Source: Druceiella hillmani (lineage: Eukaryota; Arthropoda; Insecta; Lepidoptera; Hepialidae). Taken from it: a DNA stretch of 64,000 nt. Position numbers and translations under genes: made by a program. Where the stretch lies: positions 45,721,001 through 45,785,000 of the forward strand of contig JAYKKI010000004.1 of NCBI GenBank assembly GCA_039881145.1. Direction: 5' to 3'. Of this stretch, positions 26,222-34,933 are shown one piece after another; the first letter of the stretch is position 1, and every line of letters begins with the position of its first letter. The notes beneath the pieces are model-generated. The model was not told the DNA's origin. It saw only the letters and a list, made by a program, of their open reading frames with translations, and did not search any database.

Positions 26222-27127
26222 TTAGGATTCAGTTGCGGGTTTGATTTCATAGTAATAGGGACGTATATGTTTTCTGTTTACGAGTACTGTTACAGTATGA
26301 TTACTGTTTATCTTAATGATTGTGTATGGAACTTTCCAATTGGGGACAGTGCTTTGTTTTGTTTGTAATGGCAACTGAGTTACCAACGTCATGAGTTAGG
26401 GGTTTAGTGTGCTTATCATAATATTGTTTAGAATGTTCTTTGGAAATAGAAATATTCTGTGGACCTTTTTGTCTGCTATAGTATAATCTATGATTCAGTC
26501 TGCGAATATAATCCGTATAAATATTTTGTTCAAGTGTATCGATGGATTTAAGTTCAAATGGACAATAACTTGTTGTTAAATGGACATTTGAGTTATAGGA
26601 TAAGCGTCCCAAGTATGTTGATTTTCGTTTATATATGATCTTAGGTATCCTTTAAGAGTTGCATGGCTTCTTTTCAAGGCTCCACAAGGTTGCGGATGGT
26701 AGGGACTTGAAAATATGTATTTAATACCGAATAGCCTATCTAACTGTTTAAACACATCAGAAAAAAATTAATTCCTTGGTCGGTAACGATCATTCTGGAG
26801 ATTCTGATATGAGACATAAAATAAACAAGATGTTGCGCTGTTTCTTTAGTGGAACATGTGGACACAGGATAAGCCTGAGAATACTTTGTCAAGTCATCTT
26901 GAAGAGTTAGAATGAATTTGTATTTATTATGATGAGTTTCAGGAAGTGGATCGACAAGATGTAAAAATAGTTTTTCATTGGGCCTATATGCAGAGATTGT
27001 TATGATCATAGGAGCTCGGTTTATTTGACGAAGTGGCTTGTTGATCTGGCAAGCTTTGCAATTTTTTACATAAAATTTTATGTCTTGGCACATGCGTTTC
27101 CACCAGTACACAAATTTTAGACTTTGA
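26222..27127 (-). pseudogene. pol: pol relic, integrase core and C-terminus
   Basis: Integrase inserts the retroelement cDNA into the host genome. Translation starting next to the mariner gives YWWKRMCQDIKFYVKNC and CQ, the end of the zinc-binding region, then the catalytic core. At the first catalytic position (codon 26959-26961) His stands in place of the expected Asp in the segment before PLPE. The second Asp is kept in VTDQG (about 26780). The Glu expected in GALxRSH is Lys (codon 26672-26674). A frameshift near 26762 separates the second and third motifs, and another near 26330 precedes the C-terminal beta-rich piece, which ends at a stop at 26222. The enzyme is dead on residues as well as on frames. 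A 1317-bp mariner separates this part from the upstream part of pol. Confidence 0.85.
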
Positions 27128-27129
27128 TA

Positions 27130-28446
27130 CAGGATGTCCAGTGGCATATTTCAATGTTTGAAAAATTAAAAAAAAACTACACCTCTAATACAAAATAGGT
27201 TTATTTCAGCTTTATAATAACAAATGCGGATTTAATTTTTTAAAAACCACGTTTTGAGTATAGACACACTCTTCGAGTCTAGCACGCATGTTTTCAAAAA
27301 CGCGTTTGCAGAGCGACTGGGGTATCCTACTGACTTCGGCTCGAATATTTTCTTTAAGTTGTGTCACAGTGCTCGATTTTGTTTTATAAACAACGGATTT
27401 TAAGTATCCCCATAAGAAAAAGTCACATGGGCTTAAATCGGGTGACCTAGGTGGCCACGGTATGGTACCGTTTAGGGATACGTTTTCTTCTGGAAATAAC
27501 TGCCGCACTGCATTCATGGACACATTAGCAGTGTGAGCTGTGGCCCCGTCCTGTTGGAACCATGTGTTTTGGTTGAAGGATGGACTCTTCTGTAGTTGTC
27601 TATTCTGTAGTCTACTCTGAAAAAGTCATTTAACATCTGGGCATATCTCTCCGAATTCACAGTTACAGTTTGGCCACGTTGATTTTCAAAGAATTAAGGG
27701 CCTATGATTGCAGATGCAGACATGGCACACCAGACTGTTATTTTAGGCTTATGTAAAGGCTCTTGATGCATTTGTCTTGGGTTGTGGACATCCCAGTAAC
27801 GAAAGTTCTGCTTATTCACATATCCTCCAATGTGAAAGTGAGCTTCGTTACTAAAGAATATGTTGCCTATCCGGGTAGCAGTACGAAATCTCAACAACAT
27901 CACCTCAGCGTAAATTTTTCTTAATTCAAAGTCAGAATCGTGTAAACCTTGAACAATTTGAATTTTCTATGGATGAAAATTAAGCTTTCTTCGCATTATT
28001 ACCTGTAAAGTTGATTTCGGAATTCCCAATATCGATGAACGTGTAAGCAGTGATAAACGGGGATTTTCAACGACAGAAACCATAACACGCTCGACATTTT
28101 CATCCGTGGCTACCAATGGTGTAGGTCCTGGCCTGGGCCTATTGATTGTTGATCCTGTAGCTCTGAACCTTGCTACCCATGACTGAATGAGGTTGATCGA
28201 TGGTCCATCACGTAATCGACAAATACTGTAACGATTATTAAATCGACGGCGTGCTACAGACAGCAAAAATCCACTTGAAATGTACGCCTCGACGGTAAAA
28301 GCGCGGTGCTCTCCACTCCACTGTTCCATGACTACTAAAATATCCGCACCGCTTGCGCTTTTAACAACGCCCCCAGCGGTCCTCTTATGTGTTGCGCTCA
28401 GAAACTATGTTTGTTCAAACTTTGAAATCTGCCACTGAACAACCTG
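27130..28446 (-). mobile_element. mariner (DD41D type) inside gypsy integrase
   Basis: A 1317-bp element flanked by TA at 27128-27129 and 28447-28448, the target duplication of Tc1/mariner elements. The two ends are inverted repeats starting CAGG(T/A)TGT and agreeing at 29 of the first 33 bases by my count. Removing the element with one TA brings the two halves of the integrase zinc-binding region together, apart from one small frameshift in the gypsy sequence. The mariner is therefore younger than the gypsy copy. It is oriented like the gypsy genes. Confidence 0.93.
27212..28329 (-). pseudogene. mariner transposase relic
   Basis: The frame opens with ATG at 28329 and an N-terminal helix-turn-helix region (residues 1-120). 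An in-frame TAG near 27967 interrupts it, and it runs on to the first catalytic motif, where SNEAHF replaces the usual SDEAHF (codon 27847-27849), so the first Asp is lost. An in-frame TAA lies near 27694. After a frameshift around 27560-27600 come WFQQDGATAHTA and RSPDLSPCDFFLWGYLK. I count 41 residues between the second and third catalytic Asp, the spacing of the DD41D group. It ends at 27212, close to the left terminal repeat. It cannot encode active transposase. The intact remainder is near full length for the family. Confidence 0.9.
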
Positions 28447-29700
28447 TACATTCGAGAAATTCCCAGGGGTGACCAGCACTTGGTGAGTCATGACTTCTCT
28501 TACGGATTCTTTTAACTTCGTCAGGGTTAGAATGGGATATAGAATTATGACAAATGTTTATTTTAGTACCTGAATTGAAATGGGAAATTGAATATATTGT
28601 ATATTTTTGTGAATGAAATTTTATTTTAAGGGACAGTGAAATCGGAAATAGCAAATTCTTTTTCTTCTATATACCAATATTGAATCATGTCTCTGTATTT
28701 TCTTAATATATTAAATATATCTTTGTAATTAAATTCGTTGAAATCTTTGTAATTAAACTCGTAGAAAAATATGTGATGTATATTTTTCATTCGGGGAGGA
28801 ATAGTAGGTATTGAGTTCAAGCTCAATCTCGCGAACATCTGGTTGACTAGTAGAGGCTTCTAATATATCGTGACAATAGGGTATCGATTCATCTAAATCT
28901 ACACCTCTCGGATAGACTATAAGTTTACACTTGGCTTTTAATAAGGACTTATTGTGTTCTTGATTTTTTGTATCATATGAGGCGGTAGACTGTCTTGAAT
29001 TTATAGATATTTCTCATATGTTTCTGAGACTCATTGTTCACGGAATGAGACGGATTGTAGACAAGTGAAATAAAATCATTGTTAGAGTCGGCATGTTGGT
29101 TATTAATATTTATAGGAAAACGAGAGAGCACATCTGCGTTACAGTTTAATTTACCTTGTTTATACATCATATCATAATTACACTCTTCCAATTTTATTCG
29201 CCAACGTGTTAGCCTAGAGCCAGGATCCTTGATATTGAGTAACCACGTCAAAGTACGATGATCTGTTACGATCTTGAAAGAACGACAAAAAAGATAGGGA
29301 CGGAATATTTTTAAGCCGGATATAATGACTAAGAGTTTTCAATTGTAGAGTAGTTGCCTTCAGATTTATTTAGAGTTCGAGATGCGTAGGCTATCGGTTT
29401 ATCTTTACCGATTTCGCCTTGAGATAGTATAGCTCCTACAACATAGTTTGAGGCGTCCGTTGTTAGCACGAAGGGTTTAGTAAAATCAGGATACTGGAGA
29501 AGAGGAGCAGTGGTTAATTTAGTTTTATAGAGATTAAATGATTTTTCTTGTTCAGAGGACCAATGGAATTCAGCGTCCTTTTTTTAGGAGTGACGTGACG
29601 TTTCGTAATTTTTGAAAAGTTCTCGATAAATCGTCGATAGTAACCGAGTAGGCCTGAAAAAGATTTTATATAAGATTCAGTGAAACTAGTAGATTTTTTA
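28447..29700 (-). pseudogene. pol: pol relic, RT end, RNase H, integrase zinc finger
   Basis: On the minus strand the order is as follows. A reverse-transcriptase thumb start reads GLLGYYRRFIENFSKI (about 29660-29615). Next is the connection with APLLQYPDF, then the RNase H core with TDASNYVVGAILSQG (about 29463-29418) and PIAYASRTLN. The RNase H end follows, with VTDHRTLTWLLNIKDPGSRL and a LSRF close (about 29270-29110). A linker then leads to the His-containing start of the integrase zinc finger, HDSPSAGH (about 28490), cut by the mariner at 28447. Internal stops or frameshifts occur near 29340, in the linker at 28620-28800, and at the HP/GIS step beside the mariner. The protease and the polymerase core with its YxDD box are absent. 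The sequence passes straight from gag-like residues to the thumb near 29690, so this is an internal deletion. Confidence 0.85.
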
Positions 29701-29829
29701 TGCGATTTAGTATTAGATTCTACATACGATAGTTGTACTTAGATAGTACTTAATGCAGGATTAGTTTTAGAATTTGAGTACCTAATATTTCGGGACTACG
29801 ACGGCACGAATGCGTAAACCGATTATTTA
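29701..29829 (-). other. gag-RT deletion junction region
   Basis: Residues here do not form a recognisable protease or RT palm/fingers, although gag-like sequence precedes and RT thumb follows. About 400 codons normally present between these points are missing. Confidence 0.6.
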
Positions 29830-30450
29830 GTTTAAAGTCTGCTCGAGAAGTCTGCTCGAGGACATTATCAGTTAGTTTGTATTTTTTTGATAATTGGGGA
29901 TAGTTGATATGGTATTGAGGTTGATCATTATTATATTTTGAATAGTTCGCTAATTTGGAATTATTATAAGCGCGTTTACGGCATTCCGAAATATTATGTC
30001 CTATATTTTTACAGTACTTGCAAACAACTGAATTATTATTTCGAATGTTATTAGGATGAAAGAAATAATTAAATAGCGGTTTACGTGAAGGTTGATGTTT
30101 ATTATTATGAACTGATTTTTTTAATTTATTTCGGTTTCGGCAATCGAAATAAATATAAAAAATTAGCTAGTATTAATGCCTATTGAACTACGGATTCATT
30201 GATTTGTTGTTTAAAGGATTTAATTTCTAGAAACAAATGATTACAGTGATTCCTTTCGCCGAAATTTTGTTTTAGAGAAGAACTTATGTCTTTGAATTTT
30301 TCAAAAACTCGATTCGAGCTAACAATTTGAACTTTGCTTTTGAGCCGGGAAAACATGTATTTAAGTAACAAATCCTTTTGGCTTTCGGATGCTATGTCAA
30401 GCGCATTTTGGCAGTTAGTTAGAAATACTGATAATGTTTCACGTTTTCTT
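29830..30450 (-). pseudogene. gag: gag relic with CCHC zinc knuckle
   Basis: Gag forms the particle core and binds the element RNA. The minus-strand frame starting at the right border includes ETLSVFLTNCQNALDIA and LLLKYMFSRLKSKVQ, typical of insect gypsy gag. It runs to a stop near 30180. A shifted frame then carries basic residues and a perfect zinc knuckle, C-KY-C-KNIG-H-NISE-C, at 29981-30022. Downstream residues continue to about 29830, where a short direct duplication (GTCTGCTCGAG, twice) sits near the deletion that removed protease and RT. The N-terminal part is missing. The frame runs up to the TTAA at 30451, consistent with a transposon insertion splitting gag. I could not recognise gag beyond 34933. 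Confidence 0.75.
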
Positions 30451-30507
30451 TTAACGTGAATATGTGGGTACCTATCGTTTTATTATAATTATAAATGACA
30501 ACACAGC

Positions 30508-30923
30508 ATGGTTCTAATGGCTATAGTAGATGCCAGTTACCGATTCATATTGGCTGATTTTGGTACTAATGGAAGAATTTCTGATGGAAGTGTACTTCAG
30601 AACACCAAGTTTTTTGAAAAACTACAAAAAAATAAGCTGAAGATTCCAAACATAGAAAAAACCGGAAGTAGTTCTAGATGGTTTCCTTACGTATTTACGT
30701 AAAAAAAGTTTTCAATTATAGATTGTGTCATGCCAGACGTATTGTAGAAAATGCTTTTGGAATCTTGTCATCACGATTTCTTATATATAACACTAAAATT
30801 AACAAAGAGCCAGAGAACAACGGCCGCATTACAATCTTTAGTACCTTGCATCATTTTTTGATAGAACATGTACCAAATTGTTATACACCCTCGAAAAGTT
30901 TTTATCAAAACAATCAATACTGA
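30508..30923 (+). pseudogene. Harbinger (HARBI1-like) transposase relic
   Basis: PIF/Harbinger transposases cut and paste the element with a DDE nuclease. The first piece reads MAIVDASYRFI, then FGTNGRISDGSV and QNTKFF, matching the VDA and GRxSDxxVF blocks that carry the two Asp residues. After a frame change at about 30690 a second piece reads FNYRLCHARRIVENAFGILS, the block with the catalytic Glu, and ends in a C-terminal helix. The N-terminal half and about 60 residues between the blocks are missing, so it is inactive. It starts within 60 bp of the left terminal repeat. It is the same family as the domesticated gene HARBI1, but this copy shows decay, not conservation. Confidence 0.8.
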
Positions 30924-31128
30924 CACTGGCTCTATTATCGATTTAGAGCAAAGAAGTAGATTTGGAGCAAAGAAGTTAAAGAAATATCAGCAATGATGCA
31001 AAAAAAATTAGATTAGAATTTGGAAATTACTTTGTAAACGAGGAGAAGTATCATGGCAAGATAATTTCATATAAGAAAAGTATTTTTTTGCTGGACAGTA
31101 AATTATATCGTGGCACTAAACAAGCGTT

Positions 31129-31422
31129 TTATTTAATTAAGTCATATTCATATTCCTCATCCAAACTGGACTTTGAGCAACAAGGAGTATCTTGATCTCC
31201 AAGGAAATTGAAAAGCTGAAAATACCATAATTGCGGTTTGTATACTTCTTCTTCAGATGCTCTTAAAGTAATGGATGCTTCATATTTATTTCTCTCCTTT
31301 CGGACGTTACTTCTCAATGTGTTTATTTTCTTTATGAAGTCATCTTTAGTTGCATTTGGTTCCGGTTAGTTTAGCTTATTTACAAGTTTTTCATAAGCCG
31401 CTGATTTTTTTAATTTTATCAT
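31129..31422 (-). pseudogene. MADF-domain partner of Harbinger, relic
   Basis: Harbinger elements carry a second gene with a Myb/SANT- or MADF-like DNA-binding domain that helps the transposase. From the ATG at 31422 the frame reads about 20 residues, with SAAYEKLVNKL, meets an in-frame stop, and continues through TLRSNVRKERNKYEAS and ASEEEVYKPQLWYFQLFNFL to a Ser/Glu-rich end. The pattern (aaY..l..., Lrs.yrkE..K, lWyf..l.FL) is that of a MADF domain of about 90 residues. It lies opposite in strand to the transposase relic, the usual arrangement. The in-frame stop near 31360 makes it a pseudogene unless that base is a sequencing error. Confidence 0.7.
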
Positions 31423-31446
31423 GGTATTCTTTGTTTTTTACTTGCT

Positions 31447-31513
31447 AAGGACACGGCATTGATTGATAGATTTCGATAATTTATCGAAATCTATCAATCA
31501 ATGCCGTGACCTT
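31447..31513. repeat. snap-back hairpin, 33-bp arms
   Basis: Arms 31447-31479 and 31481-31513 are complementary with one mismatch around a single-base centre. The inner 28 bp are perfect (CACGGCATTGATTGATAGAT and onward). A loop this small does not suit a microRNA precursor. It lies 55 bp left of the second mariner. Confidence 0.95.
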
Positions 31514-31629
31514 CTAATATCATATTATATTTACAAGACATTGCGACGCAATCATAATTATAATAATACAGGTTGGTTCAAAAGTCCGTTAACATTTGAA
31601 TCGGCAGCTGCGTCGAGCAGCGAGGAAGA

Positions 31630-31640
31630 GGGGGGGGGGG
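31630..31640 (+). repeat. G11 homopolymer
   Basis: Eleven G in a row within AGAGGGG...CGGCC in the 5' noncoding part of the second mariner. It is exceptional in this AT-rich window and could be a true expansion or a sequencing length error. Confidence 0.9.
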
Positions 31641-31685
31641 CGGCCAGGTACGGAATGTTAGAACAGCTCATGGGAATTTAGTGCT

Positions 31686-32714
31686 ATGACATTATTCAAC
31701 AAGAAACAACGTGCGTTCTGCATACGCGAGTGCTATCGAAACAACGATTCCTCGACTCTAGCGCAACAAAAAAATTGTGTTCATTACAATATACGGCATA
31801 AAAATAAAGCTCCATCGATTAAATCGATTAAAAAATTGGCCTAGAATTTTTTAGAAACTGGTTTAACAACAGATCAACCACAACGTGGCGACCTAGAACA
31901 TTACAGGATCCCGAAAACATAGAGCTTGTAAGAGCGTCTGTTCGTGAACAACCTGGACTCTCTACTCGAAAGCGGTCTAGCGTCTTAAACATATCCAAAA
32001 CATCTTTAAACCGCATTTTACACAAGGGTTTATATATGCATCCGTACAAAATCCAAATGGTTCCGCAGTTAAAGGCTAAAGGTTATGCTCACAGGCTACA
32101 GTTTGCTAACAAAATGCTAGAGGTTCGCCAGCTTTAACCACATTTTTTTCAGACGAAGCCCACTTTCACCTAAATGAACATGTAAACAGACAAAACTGCA
32201 GATATTGGAGTGACACTAATCCGAAATTGAAGCATCAAAAACCCCTGCATTCACACAACGTTACTGTGTTGGCAGCTTTATCAGCAGGAGGTATTATTGG
32301 TCCATATTTTTATGTATATCAAAGAAGAAACGATCTTACAATGAATACAGGGCGGTATATTGCTATGCTACAGAACTTTTTTGCTCCAATACTTCAGGAC
32401 TTTGATGGTTTTAATCAACGATAGTGGTTTCAGCAACATGGGGCAACATGCCACACTTCCAACGACTCTTTAAGTGCAGTTCGCGAAATTTTCGGTCAAA
32501 AAGATATATCCAAAAGAGGTAACCATAACTGGGCACTTCGTAGCCCGGACTTATCCCCAATGGATTTTTTCCTTTGGAATTAAAGGCTCATATTCGTGAG
32601 GAAATGCAAAAGATTTTCCGAAACACTTGTCAGTCGGTCATTGAAAATTTCCATTCCAAGTTGCAGCAGTGTCAAAAAAATGAAGAAACGCATATGGAGG
32701 ATGTGATTTTTTAG
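31686..32714 (+). pseudogene. mariner transposase relic
   Basis: The frame begins at ATG 31686 with LFNKKQRAFCIRECY, a typical mariner helix-turn-helix start. Stops and frame changes follow (about 31840 and 32135). Then come FFSDEAHFHLNEHVN with the first Asp kept, and a run with ALSAGGIIGPYF that ends at TAG 32422. The second catalytic motif reads WFQQHGATCHTS, with His at codon 32437-32439 in place of Asp. The third reads RSPDLSPMDFFLW, then a TAA. By my count the second and third positions are 41 residues apart, the DD41D spacing. The protein is near full length for mariner but inactive. Confidence 0.9.
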
Positions 32715-32823
32715 AAATGAAATCCCAAATTATGTACTTTCAGATTAAATAAACATTTTTCCTTTCATATAACTAGTTTTTTTATCATCGTATGAAATGT
32801 TAACGGACTTTTGGACTTTGTTA

Positions 32824-34908
32824 TTACAACAATACGCAGGCGACGACGCGATCTGTTTCCCTCTATTTCTATTGATTAGTACGTTTTCTTCGATCCAAAT
32901 AGCTCAAAGTTCCCACATTTGAAATTTTCTTAACAATACAACAGAATATGGGTATATCCCCACAAATAATATTTTTCTGACGTGTAATTATTCGATGAAT
33001 CTCATGGAAAAGTAGATGTGAGTATTGTTTGTGAATATAAAAGTATTTATAGTGGAATACATTTAACAATCACCCGAAATAAAATTAACTCCGCTTCTGT
33101 GATATAAATCTGGTGAGTTTTTCATTTCCGTTCAAATGGAGTTTATCTACGCAGTCGAAACAAATAAGTCGAGAACTGTAATTGTTTGAAAGCAAATGCG
33201 ACTTGGTAAAAGCTAAATTGGTTCGCACACGCGTGAGGAAGTTTATTTTTTAATTCCGCTATCGTCTCCATGTCATCGAACACGGGTGTGAAATTTATTT
33301 TGAAATTATTGTCTCTATTTTTTAAATTCCATATGTAGTTGCATTAAATTACAATAGTTCAAAAGACTTATATTAATTTTAATTTTTGCATTTTGTACCT
33401 CAATATTTAAAAATAACGGAACCCGCTTAAGTTAATCCCATGAGGATTACCACCCACCCATCTATCTATAGATTACCGATATTGACTCAATTAGCAATTT
33501 TACGAAGAAACTTGAAATTTAGCATAGTGATGGAGTATATTAACCTGCATATAAATACACCTTTATGATTAACGTATAAATATTTAGATTGAAAATTTAT
33601 CTTGCTTGTTTGATATTAAATAAAAATGAATTTATAAGAATTCTAAAATTACTTTATACTGAAAATAATTTTGGAATTATTATAATTAGCTTCAGAAACG
33701 TGGTTCGTTATTTTCACTTTGTTTTATTTTTTTATTATGAATAAACTTTTTTTGTTTCGTTGTACTATCCTCCACATTCACTTTTTCTAAACATAATGAA
33801 AAAAACAAACTAATGGTACTTACTTTATGATTGCCTTATGAGTAGCTTCGTAATATAAAAGGAAGTCAATCTTTACTGTGTTTCGACACGGATTGGCTCT
33901 ATTTTCCAAGTTCAATTTATTTTAGAAGCTCTTATTGAAATGAATAAATGGGCTAAAATATTCATATATTTCTTTGCATAAAACATTAGTTGCTATCGAT
34001 CAAGTTCTGTATTTAACAACCATAATAATCGATCTTGTTTTGACACGAAGAACTTGTGTGATACAATCTATCGGAATATCGTTTATGTCACTGATCATTG
34101 ACAAATGACATTCTTCAACAACATGAAAGCGTGTCGCTGTCGATTTTAAATCATAATTTTCAAAGGAATTAATCGACTTGAATTAGTAAAAATTCCCTGT
34201 TACCGGTAGAAATGTAATTAGGGTAATAACAGTTTGAAACCATTGTTACCAAGCTGCTTAAGATGGCAGGATTTTCAATCCAATTAAATCCTTGATTGGT
34301 TCAATATAAATATACATATAAATATTTAAAAATAAATTCTTTTTAGTTCAATCAAATGGCCAATACATAGATCAGCCTTGCATATTGTATAGTCGAAATG
34401 AACTTATTTTTGGCAATTTAGTTTTCAGGATGCTACTTCTCATATATGGTATGTATGGTATGAATTAGTGGAGCAACCGTTAGTTTCATGATAGTTACTT
34501 TCAACTTTTATTAATAATTTCGCCATATATCAGTAATAATAACCATTTTATGAACCATAACAAATAAAATCATTCTAAAAAAGTAATTGAAATGCTCCAC
34601 CAACTTGTATATTTCCAATTTTTTGGACAAATTATTTTAGAAATTTTTATATATATTTTTTTTATTTTTATGAATTTTACAATGCATTTTACGACACTCG
34701 AGACTAGTTATTCATAAACTTTATGTTAATGGAAAATAAACCAAGCGGTATTATTTAGCGTGACACTAATACGGTAATATTTTTAACAATTTCTTAATTT
34801 ACCACTTAATATTTTTGTTTTTATCTCCCACGACTTTTCATAAATTGAGCAATTTTTTTGTTTTATTTACTTTATTACTCATAAAAATAATGACAATTGT
34901 ATAATAAA
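32824..34908. other. unassigned part of the Harbinger segment
   Basis: About 2.1 kb between the second mariner and the right inverted end. It probably contains decayed Harbinger DNA or later insertions. The 66-codon minus frame at 32869-33069 is not recognised. 33100-33300 is slightly less AT-rich. Confidence 0.5.
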
Positions 34909-34933
34909 ATAGGTACCCACATATTCACGTTAA

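Larger units (their letters stand above)
24402..30450 (-). mobile_element. degenerate env-bearing gypsy retroelement
   Basis: Reading right to left, the order is a gag piece with a zinc knuckle, the end of reverse transcriptase, RNase H, integrase and env. This is the layout of Ty3/gypsy elements of the insect errantivirus type. Every gene is broken by stops or frameshifts, the protease and most of RT are missing, and a mariner splits the integrase. The 5' LTR and gag N-terminus are not identifiable. The right limit given is where the gag frame meets the TTAA bordering the Harbinger-containing segment. The copy is an old, inactive relic. Confidence 0.85.
31569..32821 (+). mobile_element. second mariner (DD41D type)
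   Basis: About 1253 bp. The inverted ends share a perfect 19-bp core, CAAAAGTCCGTTAACATTT at 31579-31597 and its complement at 32795-32813. The outer few bases have diverged. TA flanks both sides (31567-31568 and 32822-32823). The left end, CAGGTTGGTTC, starts like the other mariner, but the repeats and proteins differ, so this is another subfamily. It lies inside the Harbinger-like segment. Confidence 0.85.
30455..34929. mobile_element. PIF/Harbinger element, nested and degraded
   Basis: A perfect 21-bp inverted repeat (CGTGAATATGTGGGTACCTAT at 30455-30475, its complement at 34909-34929) extends to about 30 bp with a 2-base gap. Both ends abut TTAA (30451-30454 and 34930-34933), which contains the TTA or TAA target expected for Harbinger. 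Inside lie a Harbinger DDE relic on the plus strand just after the left end, a MADF partner relic on the minus strand, a mariner, and 2 kb of unassigned DNA. The gene content supports Harbinger. A TTAA target would also suit piggyBac, but no piggyBac protein is visible. Confidence 0.65.

Noticed and set aside
31447..31513. Hairpin as a microRNA precursor
   Set aside because: The one-base centre leaves no proper loop. The same applies to 45701-45747 and 56014-56072.
31828..32049. 73-codon minus frame
   Set aside because: It is antisense to the mariner transposase relic.
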